Of a stretch of 64,000 nt of DNA, positions 17,895 to 27,533 are shown in pieces. Source of the stretch: Paenisporosarcina cavernae (lineage in GTDB: Bacteria > Bacillota > Bacilli > Bacillales_A > Planococcaceae). The stretch is taken from the NCBI RefSeq assembly GCF_003595195.1, contig NZ_CP032418.1:1500501-1564500 (forward strand), written 5' to 3'. Positions within the stretch are counted from its first letter, which is position 1. Each line of letters begins with the position of its first letter. Both the position numbers and the translations under genes were made by a program. The notes below the pieces were generated by a model, which worked only from the letters and a program-made list of their open reading frames with translations, had not been told where the DNA came from and made no database searches.

Positions 17895-19130
17895 TTAATT
17901 TACATTTTCAAGTACTTCATGGAGATGAAATTCCTCGTGTAATACTTCCGCTGCTTGTACCATTTGTTCTTGTGGAACAACTACGGAAACCTTGATTTCG
18001 GAAGTGCTGACCATTTTTATCGGTATACCTTCCACTCGTAATCGATCAAACATTTGGGCCGCAACACCTGGGTTTGAAACCATTCCCGAACCAACAATCG
18101 ACACTTTCGAAAGTCCCGCCTCAAAATCCAAGCTCGTATACCCAAGTGCATCTTTTTCTTGCTGCAATACTGCCATCGCATCTGCAAAATCTTCATTTTT
18201 AATGGAAAATGAAACACTCGGCGCAATCCCTTCTTGAATACTTTGAACAATAATATCGACATTTACATGATGCTTCGCCAGTGTTGTAAATATTTTTGCA
18301 AGAGAGCCATTAAAAGGTTTCACATACGAAATCGTCATTCGGACAATTTCTTTTTCAAATGCAACACCACGCACGACTTGATTTTTTTCCATTTCCGTCT
18401 CCTCCAATACTAAAGTACCTTCATCCGATGCCATGCTAGAACGAACCCTTAGCGGTAATTGATAATTTTTTGCAAATTCGACGGAACGAGGGTGCAAAAC
18501 TCCAGCACCTAAATTAGCCAACTCTAACATTTCGTCATAACTAATTTCTTCCAGTTTTCGGGCAGACGTTACGTATCGGGGATCACAGCTATATACGCCG
18601 TCTACATCCGTATAAATATCACATCTTTCTGCATGTATCGCAGCAGCTAGAGCAACCGCTGTCGTATCTGATCCCCCTCGACCAAGTGTAGTAATCTCTC
18701 CATCTATATCTACTCCTTGAAAACCTGCAACAATCGCAATTGTTCCATTTTCAATAGTTTGAAGAATTTTACACACATTCATTTCTTCGATTCGTGCATT
18801 TCGATGCACCGATTCTGTTATGATTCCTGCCTGGGAACCAGTAAAAGATTTAGCTTCTACTTCTAATTCATGAAGAGCCATCGTTAAAAGAGCGATCGTG
18901 ACTTGTTCACCAGTTGCCAACAACATATCCATTTCACGCTTAGAAGGTGTAGAAGTGATGCTTTGCGCTAAATGAACAAGTTGATCCGTTGTTTTCCCCA
19001 TAGCAGAAACCACCACAATTACTTCGTAACCGGACAATTTTTGACTCATTATTCTTTTTGCAACGTGTTGTATTCTTTCCGGTGTTGCAACAGAAGTTCC
19101 TCCAAATTTCATGACGATTTTTTTTGACAT
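17895..19130 (-). CDS. lysC: Aspartate kinase, lysine-controlled
   Basis: Phosphorylates aspartate, the first step of lysine, diaminopimelate, threonine and methionine synthesis. Kinase domain with VMKFGGTSV at residues 6-14 and FQGVDIDGEITTLGRGGSDTTA near 146-167; two C-terminal ACT domains start near 265 (TISYVKPFNGSLAKIF and VSIVGSGMVSNPGVAA). 411 residues, like B. subtilis aspartokinase II. ATG 19130 follows AAAGGAG. An internal start for the beta subunit, known in B. subtilis, is possible but not resolved here. A lysine riboswitch precedes the gene. Confidence 0.96.
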   Translation of the reverse strand: MSKKIVMKFGGTSVATPERIQHVAKRIMSQKLSGYEVIVVVSAMGKTTDQLVHLAQSITSTPSKREMDMLLATGEQVTIALLTMALHELEVEAKSFTGSQAGIITESVHRNARIEEMNVCKILQTIENGTIAIVAGFQGVDIDGEITTLGRGGSDTTAVALAAAIHAERCDIYTDVDGVYSCDPRYVTSARKLEEISYDEMLELANLGAGVLHPRSVEFAKNYQLPLRVRSSMASDEGTLVLEETEMEKNQVVRGVAFEKEIVRMTISYVKPFNGSLAKIFTTLAKHHVNVDIIVQSIQEGIAPSVSFSIKNEDFADAMAVLQQEKDALGYTSLDFEAGLSKVSIVGSGMVSNPGVAAQMFDRLRVEGIPIKMVSTSEIKVSVVVPQEQMVQAAEVLHEEFHLHEVLENVN

Positions 19131-19160
19131 GACGATTTCTCCTTTGAGATCTAAAAGACT

Positions 19161-19400
19161 AAAAAAAGACAGCACATTACGTAAAACGTAAAGGCTGTCG
19201 TTTGCACAAACGAAAAAATCGTTGTGTGAGATAGCCCTCCAGAATCTTATGATTCTGACAGTCCAGTATTTTTTCAATACAGGACCAGCACAAACAATTG
19301 CAAGTTGTTTATACTTCGGCGAATTTCCCTTTCCCATTTCCTCTTCGGAGTAGCTGCTCCTCTTAAACGGTACTGATGATTTTCGCACCTCTATCATCAC
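19161..19400 (-). promoter_or_regulatory. Lysine riboswitch (L box) with terminator, upstream of lysC
   Basis: The aptamer (about 19226-19400) has the L-box landmarks on the minus strand: GATAGAGGTGCGAA, ATCATCAGTA, TCCGAAGAGGAAATGGGAAA, GCCGAAG, ACTGGACTGTC and the closing CTGGAGGGCTATCTC. The expression platform is a terminator: GACAGC / GCTGTC around 19168-19199 followed by seven T. When lysine binds, transcription should stop before lysC. The frame of lysC remains open through this region but that is not translation. Confidence 0.95.
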
Positions 19401-19442
19401 TTTTGAAGTGATAGTATTCAGTGACTCTAAATTATCATATCC

Positions 19443-21233
19443 TTATTCGTTTGACAATGCTTCTTGAGCAAAATAGGCATGTACATTTTCTGCTATCTGT
19501 TGTGGAAGGCCCGAAGAAATTAGCTCCTCCACGGATGCTTCTTTCATGCGTTTGATTGATCCAAAATGTTTGAGCAGCATCGTTTTCCGTTTAGGACCTA
19601 TTCCTTCTAAACCGTCTAAAGCAGAGGTAATCGATGATTTACCTCGTTGCTGACGATGAAACGTAATGGCAAACCGATGCACTTCATCTTGTATTCGCTG
19701 AAGTAAATAAAAACCCTCACTTGTTCTAGGTAAGGAAATAATTTCAGGTGGCGATCCATACAGAAGAGACGCTGTATTATGTTTTTGATCTTTTGCTAGT
19801 CCCGCAATTGGTACAGATAATCCAAGTTCATCTTCTAGTATTTCACGAGCAGCTTCTAACTGTCCTTTCCCTCCATCAATCACAATTAAATCTGGCAAAG
19901 GTAGCTCGTCTTTTAACACTCTGGAGTACCGTCTCCTAATAACTTCTCGCATTGCACCATAATCATCATGCTTTGCCGCAGTTTTGGTTTTATATTTACG
20001 ATAATCTTTCTTGTACGGACGACCGTCCAAAAAAGTTACCATTGCCGAGACAGCGTCCGCCCCATAAATATGAGAATTATCAAATGCTTCAATCCGTAAA
20101 GGAGGGTGAATATTCATTGCATTACCAAGCTCTTCTACGGCACCGATCGTACGCTCTTCTTGGCGATTAATCAGTTGGAATTTTTCTTTCAATGCAATTT
20201 CCGCATTTTGAGTCGCAAGTCGAATTAGATCACGTTTCTTCCCTCTAGATGGAGATTCTACTTTCGTTTGTAAAAATTCTTTCAGCAATACTAAATCAAT
20301 GGTATCAGGAACGATGATTTCTTTCGGCTTCAAATGATTCGCTCGTTCATAAAATTGACCGACAAAAGTTAAAAATTCTTCCTCTGCATCTTGATAAACT
20401 GGGAATAATGAAACATCTCGTTCGATCAATTTCCCTTGTCGTATAAAGAATACTTGAACACACATCCACCCTTTATCCACCGCATAGCCAAAAATATCTC
20501 GATCCGTAAAATCGTTTGTCGTCATTTTTTGTTTTTCCATCACGGTTTCAATATGTTGAATTTGGTCCCGATATTCTTTTGCTCGTTCAAATTCTAAATT
20601 TTCTGCAGCAGCAGACATTTTTTCTACTAATTCCTTTTTGACTGTTTGATATCCACCGTTTAAAAACCGAGCCATTTCGTCAATCATTTCTTTGTACGTA
20701 TCTTGTTCAACAGATTTTACACAGGGTGCTAAGCACTGTCCTAAATGATAATACAAGCAAACTCGATCGGGCAAAGTTGGACATTTTCGCAAAGGATATA
20801 AACGATCTAATAACTTTTTAGTAGCATTTGCTGCATACGCATTCGGGTAGGGACCAAAATACTTCCCTTTATCTTTTTTTACTTGTCTTGTCGTGATTAA
20901 TCGTGGATGTTTTTCTGCTGTAATCTTAATATATGGATACGTTTTGTCATCTTTTAACATAATATTGTACTTCGGATCATGCTTCTTGATTAAATTCAAT
21001 TCTAATATCAATGCTTCAATATCAGATGACGTCACGATATATTCAAAGTCAACAATCTCATTTACTAAACGTTGTGTTTTCCCATCATGACTACCAGTAA
21101 AATAAGAGCGTACACGATTTTTTAATATTTTTGCTTTCCCAACATAAATAATCGTACCTTGTCTATCTCTCATTAAATAGACACCGGGACGATCTGGAAG
21201 TATTGCACATTTCTGTTGTATTAAATCATTCAT
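19443..21233 (-). CDS. uvrC: Excinuclease ABC subunit C
   Basis: Makes both incisions in nucleotide excision repair together with UvrB. GIY-YIG nuclease near residues 15-45 ([19 protein letters not shown]), UVR/UvrB-binding motif near 200-235 ([18 protein letters not shown]), RNase H-like second nuclease with [16 protein letters not shown] and VIDGGKGQL, and a C-terminal helix-hairpin-helix ([20 protein letters not shown]). 596 residues, family length. A weak lysC promoter may lie over its 3' end. Downstream neighbour is the lysC riboswitch. Confidence 0.97.
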   Translation of the reverse strand: MNDLIQQKCAILPDRPGVYLMRDRQGTIIYVGKAKILKNRVRSYFTGSHDGKTQRLVNEIVDFEYIVTSSDIEALILELNLIKKHDPKYNIMLKDDKTYPYIKITAEKHPRLITTRQVKKDKGKYFGPYPNAYAANATKKLLDRLYPLRKCPTLPDRVCLYYHLGQCLAPCVKSVEQDTYKEMIDEMARFLNGGYQTVKKELVEKMSAAAENLEFERAKEYRDQIQHIETVMEKQKMTTNDFTDRDIFGYAVDKGWMCVQVFFIRQGKLIERDVSLFPVYQDAEEEFLTFVGQFYERANHLKPKEIIVPDTIDLVLLKEFLQTKVESPSRGKKRDLIRLATQNAEIALKEKFQLINRQEERTIGAVEELGNAMNIHPPLRIEAFDNSHIYGADAVSAMVTFLDGRPYKKDYRKYKTKTAAKHDDYGAMREVIRRRYSRVLKDELPLPDLIVIDGGKGQLEAAREILEDELGLSVPIAGLAKDQKHNTASLLYGSPPEIISLPRTSEGFYLLQRIQDEVHRFAITFHRQQRGKSSITSALDGLEGIGPKRKTMLLKHFGSIKRMKEASVEELISSGLPQQIAENVHAYFAQEALSNE

Positions 21234-21444
21234 TTAATCACCTATTTATTACATGAAGTATGTAAATAATTTATCTAATCTATTTCAATATATTGTGATA
21301 GCTTAATACTTAAAAATAATAATCATCGGCTATTTTAATTTGATAAAGCTTACTTACCTTATTCTACCCTAAGTGATGAGTGCCAGTTAAACTATCTTCA
21401 ATGATGCCTATCTGTCAAATCATTTTAACAAGAAGTTTGAAAAA
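21234..21444. other. AT-rich gap between trxA and uvrC
   Basis: No credible gene. On the minus strand a TTGACA followed by weak -10-like sequences (GATAGT) and a separate TAGAAT could start uvrC transcription; neither is convincing. Confidence 0.4.
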
Positions 21445-21468
21445 AACCGGATGCAGTTGCATCCGGTT
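21445..21468 (-). terminator. Terminator after trxA (symmetric)
   Basis: AACCGGATGCA / TGCATCCGGTT, eleven-base perfect stem with a two-base centre, T-rich on both sides; follows the trxA stop by a few bases. Confidence 0.88.
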
Positions 21469-21474
21469 TTCTTC

Positions 21475-21789
21475 TTATGCGTGTTTGTTTACTAATTGAA
21501 CTAGTGCTTCTTTAGGTTGGAAACCAACGACTTTGTCAACAGGTTGCCCATCTTTGAACAATACTAATGTAGGAATAGACATAATCCCAAAAGAACTTGC
21601 AGTTTCTTGGTTCTCGTCTACATCAAGTTTCACGATTTTCAATGAATCGTTCATTTCTCCATCAATTTCTTCCAGCACTGGCGCGATCATTTTACAAGGT
21701 CCACACCATGGTGCCCAAAAGTCTACTAATACTAATCCATCTGCGATTTCAGATGAAAATGTTTGATCTGATCCATGTACTATTGCCAT
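21475..21789 (-). CDS. trxA: Thioredoxin
   Basis: 104-residue dithiol reductant for ribonucleotide reductase and oxidised proteins in the cytoplasm. Redox centre WCGPCK near residues 28-33 in [19 protein letters not shown]; cis-proline motif SIPTL near 72-76. Length equals B. subtilis TrxA. A good AAGGAGGA precedes the ATG. It follows etfA on the same strand, with 77 bases between that include a TATACT -10-like element. Confidence 0.97.
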   Translation of the reverse strand: MAIVHGSDQTFSSEIADGLVLVDFWAPWCGPCKMIAPVLEEIDGEMNDSLKIVKLDVDENQETASSFGIMSIPTLVLFKDGQPVDKVVGFQPKEALVQLVNKHA

Positions 21790-21866
21790 GAAAAATTCCT
21801 CCTTTGCAAACGCAAAATCTATTCGTAGTATATCATTACCCAGAAACTTGGGCGACTAATCTGCTC

Positions 21867-22844
21867 TTACGCGTTTGCTTTTAGTTTTTTGAATTCTTCT
21901 GTCAGCATTGGAATGACTTCAAATAAGTCCCCTACGATCCCATAATCGGCAACTTTGAAAATGTTTGCTTCAGGATCTTTGTTGATAGCGACAATAATTT
22001 TTGAATTGGACATACCAGCCAAATGTTGAATCGCACCTGAAATACCTGCTGCGATGTATAAATCAGGTGTTACTACTTTACCTGTTTGACCAATTTGAAG
22101 TGAATAATCACAGTAGTCTGCGTCACAAGCACCACGAGAAGCACCAACTGCTCCACCTAATACATTCGCTAGTTCTTTTAGTGGTTCAAATCCTTCTTCT
22201 GATTTTACACCACGACCACCAGCAACAATTACTTTCGCTTCTGATAAATCAACGCCTTCTGTTGATTTACGAACGACTTCTTTAATTACAGTACGTAGAT
22301 TTGTGATTTCGGCAGAAACAGATTGTACATCGCCAGTTTTTCCTTCTTCTTTTGCAAGAGGTTCGATATTGTTAGGACGAATTGTAAAGAAATTGATGCC
22401 GTCTTTAATTTTCACTTTTTCAAACGCTTTACCAGAGAAAATAGGACGAACGAAAACCGCGCTGTCTCCTTCACCGTCAATAGATGTTACATCGGATACA
22501 AGTCCAGATTGTAATTTACTTGCGATTTTTGGAGACAAATCTTTCCCAAGTGCTGTATGACCAAACACAACTGCATCTGGCTTCTCTTGTTCGTAAACTG
22601 CCATAAATGCTTGGCTATATCCATCGGATGTGTATGTTTTTAAATGAGGATGTTCCACAGTTACGACACGATCAGCACCATAGCTAATCATTTCATTTCC
22701 TAAAGATTGAACTGCGTCCCCAACTAATAATCCTACTACTTCGCCACCGCCGGATACTTTTTTTCCTGCAGCGATTGCTTCAAACGATACGTTACGTAGA
22801 GCACCTTCACGTACTTCACCTAATACTAATACTTTTTTAGTCAT
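21867..22844 (-). CDS. etfA: Electron transfer flavoprotein, alpha subunit
   Basis: FAD-binding subunit of the ETF dimer that takes electrons from acyl-CoA dehydrogenases. The C-terminal FAD domain carries VVAGGRGVKSEEGFEPL near residues 207-223, GASRGACDADYCDYSLQIGQ and GISGAIQHLAGMSNSKIIVAIN. 325 residues, typical. Follows etfB by 33 bases in the fadR-fadB-etfB-etfA cluster. Confidence 0.96.
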   Translation of the reverse strand: MTKKVLVLGEVREGALRNVSFEAIAAGKKVSGGGEVVGLLVGDAVQSLGNEMISYGADRVVTVEHPHLKTYTSDGYSQAFMAVYEQEKPDAVVFGHTALGKDLSPKIASKLQSGLVSDVTSIDGEGDSAVFVRPIFSGKAFEKVKIKDGINFFTIRPNNIEPLAKEEGKTGDVQSVSAEITNLRTVIKEVVRKSTEGVDLSEAKVIVAGGRGVKSEEGFEPLKELANVLGGAVGASRGACDADYCDYSLQIGQTGKVVTPDLYIAAGISGAIQHLAGMSNSKIIVAINKDPEANIFKVADYGIVGDLFEVIPMLTEEFKKLKANA

Positions 22845-22877
22845 GTTATTTTCCCTCCTACTATTTCGTCGGCTTTC

Positions 22878-23651
22878 TTACACTACTTTTGCTTCAGAAC
22901 GAAGCAATTGAACTAATTCTTGAACTTGTGAAGATAATTCTCCTTCTAACACTCGTCCAGCCTCTTTTTTAGGAGGTAGATAAATTTCAATCGTTTCTGT
23001 TTTCGCTTCTACATCATCTTCATCGATATCTAAGTCATCTAACTCAAGTTCTTCTAATGGTTTCTTCTTTGCTTTCATAATCCCAGGAAGTGAAGGATAG
23101 CGTGGCTCGTTTAATCCTTGTTGAGCTGTAACTAGTAATGGCAATGAAGTTTCAATTACTTCTGAATCTCCTTCTACATCACGTACAATGGAGACAGTTG
23201 AGCCATCAATTTCAAGCTTTGTAATTGTCGTTACATAATTAATACCTAGTAAATCAGCTACACGTGGGCCTACTTGACCTGATCCTCCATCAATAGCAAC
23301 GTTACCCGCTAAGATTAAATCAGCTTCTTTGTCTTTTAAATATTCCGACAAGATATATGCAGACGTAAATTGGTCCATCTCTTCGACATCATCTTCTGTA
23401 TTGATAAGAACGGCTTTATCAGCACCCATAGCTAGAGCAGTGCGAAGTTGCTTTTCTGCTTCTTCTCCACCCATGGTAATGACTGTTACTTCACCACCAT
23501 GCGCATCGCGAACTTGAATAGCTTCTTCAATCGCATACTCATCATATGGATTGATGATGAATTCAGCACCATCTTCTTGAATTTGCCCACCAGAAACAAC
23601 GATTTTTTCTTCTGTGTCAAATGTACGTTTTACTAATACATAAATATTCAT
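22878..23651 (-). CDS. etfB: Electron transfer flavoprotein, beta subunit
   Basis: AMP-binding partner of EtfA. MNIYVLVKRTFDTEEKI opens the protein; the family signature covers EVIETSLPLLVTAQQGLNEPRYPSLPGIMKAKKKPLE near residues 162-198. ATG 23651 has GGAGGG seven bases upstream and gives 257 residues; the in-frame TTG five codons earlier is part of the ribosome site itself. Between fadB and etfA. Confidence 0.96.
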   Translation of the reverse strand: MNIYVLVKRTFDTEEKIVVSGGQIQEDGAEFIINPYDEYAIEEAIQVRDAHGGEVTVITMGGEEAEKQLRTALAMGADKAVLINTEDDVEEMDQFTSAYILSEYLKDKEADLILAGNVAIDGGSGQVGPRVADLLGINYVTTITKLEIDGSTVSIVRDVEGDSEVIETSLPLLVTAQQGLNEPRYPSLPGIMKAKKKPLEELELDDLDIDEDDVEAKTETIEIYLPPKKEAGRVLEGELSSQVQELVQLLRSEAKVV

Positions 23652-23674
23652 GTAATAACCCTCCAATTAAAATA

Positions 23675-24448
23675 TTATCGACCAACAAATGTCGGCTTTC
23701 TCTTTTCAATAAACGCTTGGATTCCTTCTTTTGCATCTTCCGACACAAATACAGTACCAAACGACTTTGCTTCAGCTTGTACTCCTTCGTCAAATTGAGA
23801 AGCTTTAGCAAATTGAAGCATTTCAATTGCCGCTTTAATCGCAACTGGGCTTTTTGAAGCAATTTTCGTTGCAATGGCAAGTACTTCATTTAGCAAGTCT
23901 TCATCTGCAAAGAAAGCGTTTGCAAGACCAAGCTGAACTGCTTCTTTCCCAGTGATAGGATCGCTTGTAAATAACATTTCTGCAGCTTTTGGATAGCCAA
24001 CATATCTTGGCAAGCGTTGTGTTCCTGCAAACCCTGGAATTAAACCAAGTTGCAACTCTGGTAGTCCTAGTTTCGCATTTTCCGTCACATAACGAAGATG
24101 ACAGCTCATTGCTAACTCCAGTCCTCCCCCTAATGCTGCACCATGAATGGCAGCAATCACAGGTTTAGAGAAACGTTCTACACGTTCAAAAATTTCTTGA
24201 CCGCTAGAAGCTAATTGGGAAAATTCTTCACCAGTAGAGATAGACGTAAATTCTTTAATATCCGCACCAGCGGAAAAGAATTTGCCTTCGCCATGTAGCA
24301 CAATTACTCGAACCTCTGGATCATTTTCAACTTGATCAAGTAGTTCGTTCACTTCTAAGATTAGTGCTCTAGAAAGTGCATTTGCAGGAGGTCGGTTAAT
24401 CGTCACCTTCGCAATATAATCTTGTATATCCCAACTTAAATATTCCAA
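23675..24448 (-). CDS. fadB: Enoyl-CoA hydratase
   Basis: Hydrates trans-2-enoyl-CoA in fatty-acid beta-oxidation. Crotonase fold: oxyanion-hole segment [12 protein letters not shown] near residues 58-69, [15 protein letters not shown] near 101-115 with the first catalytic Glu region, and [20 protein letters not shown] near 128-147 with the second. 257 residues, as in B. subtilis FadB (YsiB). Next gene after fadR with a 14-base gap. Confidence 0.93.
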   Translation of the reverse strand: MEYLSWDIQDYIAKVTINRPPANALSRALILEVNELLDQVENDPEVRVIVLHGEGKFFSAGADIKEFTSISTGEEFSQLASSGQEIFERVERFSKPVIAAIHGAALGGGLELAMSCHLRYVTENAKLGLPELQLGLIPGFAGTQRLPRYVGYPKAAEMLFTSDPITGKEAVQLGLANAFFADEDLLNEVLAIATKIASKSPVAIKAAIEMLQFAKASQFDEGVQAEAKSFGTVFVSEDAKEGIQAFIEKRKPTFVGR

Positions 24449-24462
24449 ACGTGTACACTCCT

Positions 24463-25047
24463 TTATTTAGCTTGAATGCCGTGTAATAAAAGCTGTTGGA
24501 CTTTTGGCGCAAGTGATAATAAATCATATTTTTGTTCATTCATCACCCACGTAGTTATCGTCTCATCAATTGTACCAAACACCATGTGTCTCGCAAGTCT
24601 GATGTCTAAATCTTTATTAAATTCCCCATTTTGAAAACCTTCTACTAGGATTGAATCAAGTAAAAGTAAGTATTCTCGAAGAACATCATTAATTTTTAGA
24701 CGCAAGTCTTTGGAGGACTGCCGTAATTCAAGTTGAGTGACGATAGCTAAATGAGGATCAGTCGCTAACACTCGAAAATGGTTATCAATCATTCTCAATA
24801 TTTTTTCCGAAGAGGAAATCTCATCATCTAGAATTTTCTGTAGATTTTCGACGAATAATCCCATTTTTTCTTGGAACACGGATATTAAAATATCTTCTTT
24901 ATTTTTGAAATACAAATAGATGGTACCGTCAGCGACACCAGCTTGTTTTGCAATTTTCGATACTTGCGCTTGATGATATCCATTTTCTGCAATAACAATG
25001 ACCGCTGCGTCGACTATTTGTTTGTATTTTGGTTTCTCTCGTTTCAT
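24463..25047 (-). CDS. fadR: TetR-family fatty-acid degradation repressor FadR
   Basis: Represses beta-oxidation genes; long-chain acyl-CoA releases it from DNA in B. subtilis. The N-terminal helix-turn-helix ([17 protein letters not shown] and [19 protein letters not shown], about residues 6-46) is nearly identical in pattern to B. subtilis FadR, and ATG 25047 gives exactly 194 residues, the same length. GGAGCGG lies six bases upstream. The FadR palindrome lies in the gap before the gene, which suggests autoregulation. Confidence 0.94.
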   Translation of the reverse strand: MKREKPKYKQIVDAAVIVIAENGYHQAQVSKIAKQAGVADGTIYLYFKNKEDILISVFQEKMGLFVENLQKILDDEISSSEKILRMIDNHFRVLATDPHLAIVTQLELRQSSKDLRLKINDVLREYLLLLDSILVEGFQNGEFNKDLDIRLARHMVFGTIDETITTWVMNEQKYDLLSLAPKVQQLLLHGIQAK

Positions 25048-25067
25048 TCGCATCCGCTCCAAAAAAA

Positions 25068-25107
25068 ATATGAAAATATGAATGACCATTCATTCATATT
25101 TTCATAT
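25068..25107 (-). promoter_or_regulatory. FadR operator within a 40-bp palindrome
   Basis: TGAATGACCATTCATTCA (25079-25096) fits the FadR consensus TGAATGAnTAnTCATTCA with minor changes. The symmetry extends to 18-base arms (25068-25085 and 25090-25107) around a four-base centre. It overlaps the predicted transcription start of the fadR promoter. On the minus strand the palindrome is followed by eight T. Confidence 0.85.
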
Positions 25108-25133
25108 TAGTATACATCTATTTTTCCTGTCAA
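25104..25133 (-). promoter_or_regulatory. fadR promoter
   Basis: TTGACA (25128-25133), 18-base spacer, TAATAT (25104-25109) on the minus strand, in the lcfA-fadR gap. The FadR operator overlaps the -10 and start site. Confidence 0.65.
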
Positions 25134-25138
25134 GAAAC

Positions 25139-26839
25139 TTAAGACGACTTCGCCTCAGATTCTTTTAGTTTTTCCTTTTCTTCATCTACTAAAGTGCGTC
25201 GAAGAATTTTTCCAACTGCTGTCTTTGGCAATTCTTTACGGAATTCATAAATGCGTGGAACTTTGTAGGCAGCTAGTTGCTCTCTACAATACGTATTTAA
25301 CGCATCCTCTGTAACCGTTTCTCCTTCTTTTAACACGATATACGCTTTTACCGTCTCTCCACGATAAGGATCAGGAATTCCTGCCACAACACACTCTTGA
25401 ATGGCCGGGTGCTCATATAAAACTTCTTCTATTTCGCGTGGATAGATATTAAATCCGCCAGCAATAATCATATCTTTCTTACGATCTACGACATAAAAGT
25501 ACCCTTTTTCGTCCATATATCCGAGGTCACCAGTTAATAACCATCCATCACGCATTGTATTATCTGTTTCTTCTTTTCGGTTCCAGTAGCCCTTCATAAT
25601 TTGAGGACCTTTTACGGCAATTTCACCAATTTCACCAGGAGCTAGCGGTTCCGTCGAATCCATTTGGAAAATTGCTGCATCTGTATCTGGCCATGGCACA
25701 CCGATTGATCCTTTAATCCGTTCGCCATCCCACACAAAGTTTGCGTGTGTTACAGGAGATGACTCTGTTAATCCATAACCTTCTACTAGTTTCCCGCCTG
25801 TCACTTTTTCGAAATTTTCTTGCACTTCCACCGGAAGCGGTGCAGATCCACTCAAACAGGCTGAAATAGAAGACATATCATATTTCGCAATATCTGGGTG
25901 ATTTAATAAGGCAATATAAATCGTTGGTGCACCTGGGAATAAAGTAGGCTTTTGTTTAGCGATCGTTTTTAATGCCGTGTCTACATCGAATTTTGGAAGA
26001 AGTACCATTCGATTACTTTGCATGACAGATAATATTAAGACCGTTGTCATTCCATATACGTGAAAGAATGGCAGAATTCCTAATATCGTTTCTTCCCCTT
26101 CGTTACACTTATACAGCCACGCATCGCACATAGAAGCATTCGAGATTAAATTTCGATGCGTTAACATAACTCCTTTTGGGAAGCCAGTGGTACCCCCAGT
26201 GTATTGTAAAATCGCAATATCTTCTTCAAAATCATACGTCACTTCAATAGGATCAATGATAGTTCCTTTTAAAATTTCGAGGAACAAATGATTGGAACCT
26301 CGATGTTCAACATGTACAGAGAATCCATATTGTTTCTTTTGTATAAATGGATACACTAAATTTTTGGGGAACGGTAGAAAATCTTTTATACCGGTAATAA
26401 TGACATTTTCTAAATTGGTTTCTTTCATTATTTTGGTAATACGGGGATATAAAATGTCTAAAGAAATGATGGCTTTTGCTCCAGAATCTTTCATTTGATA
26501 GGAAAGCTCACGTTCTGTATACAATGGATTCGTTTGTACAACGATTCCACCAGCATATAAAATTCCGTAAAATGCCATGACATTTTGTGGACAGTTTGGC
26601 AACATGATTGCCACACGATCTCCTTTTGAAATGCCAAGTCCCTTTAAATAATGCGCGACTTTCATCGCAGACTCGTAAAGTTCTTTATACGTTACATCTT
26701 TTCCAAGAAAATGTATGGCGATTTTCTCTGGATGTTTGTGATAAGCGCGCGTTAAATATTCTTGCACAGGAATTTGTTCATAGGACAAATGTTGTGGAAT
26801 TGCTTCCGGATATTGATTTAACCATGGCCTTTCTAACAT
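25139..26839 (-). CDS. lcfA: Long-chain fatty-acid-CoA ligase
   Basis: Activates long-chain fatty acids with ATP and CoA for beta-oxidation. AMP-binding motif LQYTGGTTGFPKGVMLTHRN near residues 212-231, YGLTESSPVTH near 357, and the C-terminal hinge GDLGYMDEKGYFYVVDRKKDMI near 438; catalytic Lys in PKTAVGKILRR near the C-terminus. 566 residues, family length. First gene of the cluster; cre-overlapped promoter upstream. Confidence 0.95.
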   Translation of the reverse strand: MLERPWLNQYPEAIPQHLSYEQIPVQEYLTRAYHKHPEKIAIHFLGKDVTYKELYESAMKVAHYLKGLGISKGDRVAIMLPNCPQNVMAFYGILYAGGIVVQTNPLYTERELSYQMKDSGAKAIISLDILYPRITKIMKETNLENVIITGIKDFLPFPKNLVYPFIQKKQYGFSVHVEHRGSNHLFLEILKGTIIDPIEVTYDFEEDIAILQYTGGTTGFPKGVMLTHRNLISNASMCDAWLYKCNEGEETILGILPFFHVYGMTTVLILSVMQSNRMVLLPKFDVDTALKTIAKQKPTLFPGAPTIYIALLNHPDIAKYDMSSISACLSGSAPLPVEVQENFEKVTGGKLVEGYGLTESSPVTHANFVWDGERIKGSIGVPWPDTDAAIFQMDSTEPLAPGEIGEIAVKGPQIMKGYWNRKEETDNTMRDGWLLTGDLGYMDEKGYFYVVDRKKDMIIAGGFNIYPREIEEVLYEHPAIQECVVAGIPDPYRGETVKAYIVLKEGETVTEDALNTYCREQLAAYKVPRIYEFRKELPKTAVGKILRRTLVDEEKEKLKESEAKSS

Positions 26840-26883
26840 AACGTCTCCCCCTTATAATAAGTTATTAGAATATTCCTATTTTT

Positions 26884-26912
26884 ATTATAAAGAAGATTGA
26901 AGGCGCTTTCAA
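26884..26912 (-). promoter_or_regulatory. lcfA promoter with overlapping CcpA (cre) site
   Basis: TTGAAA (26907-26912), 17-base spacer, TATAAT (26884-26889) on the minus strand. The cre-like TGAAAGCGCCTTCA (26898-26911) differs from TGWNANCGNTNWCA at one position and covers the -35. CcpA and FadR control of lcfA is known in B. subtilis; no FadR box is seen at this promoter. Confidence 0.75.
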
Positions 26913-26963
26913 TCGGTAAAGGAAGTTATTCGACATTTATCGAACGTTTCTTTTCTCCACGTC

Positions 26964-26998
26964 AAAAAGAGAGCATAAGAAGACTCTCTCACGCTCTC
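26964..26998 (-). terminator. Terminator of the zapA-to-DUF350 gene run
   Basis: GAGAGCGT / ATGCTCTC stem with TTTTT on the minus strand. It lies 14 bases after the short hydrophobic ORF at 27012-27089. Confidence 0.65.
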
Positions 26999-27011
26999 AA
27001 CAATTGTCCTT

Positions 27012-27089
27012 TTAAAAAAACAAATAGCCGATTCCTACTAAAATGAAAAGTATACAGCAGATAAATAATATCTTTACGAGTGTTTCCAA
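27012..27089 (-). CDS. Candidate 25-residue membrane peptide
   Basis: TTG at 27089 with AGGA ten bases upstream gives METLVKILFICCILFILVGI plus GYLFF: one hydrophobic helix after a short charged start. It is in the same frame as the DUF350 gene, two codons and a TAG stop away, and ends just before the terminator. A GTG at 27098 is an alternative start. Too short to be sure; it could be chance. Confidence 0.35.
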   Translation of the reverse strand: METLVKILFICCILFILVGIGYLFF

Positions 27090-27101
27090 TTCTGTCACAT
27101 C

Positions 27102-27512
27102 CTAAGAAATACTAGCACCTATTACAAATGAAAGTCCCACACTTAACATGAGAGATATTAAGCCAACCGAGCGATTGTCTCGCTCAATCTCCTCATCAAT
27201 TCGAAACTTAGGTGTTAAAAATTCAAACAAGAAATACCCTACTAATAATAAAAAGAATCCAAACATTCCCCAACCTAGCATTTCAACTAAAGATTGGTGC
27301 GTTTCAATTGAATAGCGAAAAATATTGGCAACGCCAAATATTTTTCCACCTGTAGCCATAGCGACTGCGACATTTCCTTGCTGAATTTGCTCCCAATTTT
27401 TGTATTTCGTTACAAATTCAAAAATGGCCATCGATACAATTAAGCATAAAATAACGACACTAAAATAACCTGCTGTTTCAACCAGTGGATGATTCCAAAA
27501 TGAAGGGCTCAT
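27102..27512 (-). CDS. DUF350 membrane protein (YshE-like)
   Basis: 136 residues with four predicted membrane helices: about 12-32, 47-63, 76-96 and 116-134. The pattern TGGKIFGVANIFRYSIE and the matching position after mutSB agree with YshE of B. subtilis, family DUF350. The function is unknown. It follows mutSB by 21 bases. Confidence 0.85.
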   Translation of the reverse strand: MSPSFWNHPLVETAGYFSVVILCLIVSMAIFEFVTKYKNWEQIQQGNVAVAMATGGKIFGVANIFRYSIETHQSLVEMLGWGMFGFFLLLVGYFLFEFLTPKFRIDEEIERDNRSVGLISLMLSVGLSFVIGASIS

Positions 27513-27533
27513 CGACTTCCCCCTTATGAGACT

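Noticed and set aside
19131-19400. N-terminal extension of lysC
   Set aside because: This open frame lies in the lysine riboswitch and its terminator.
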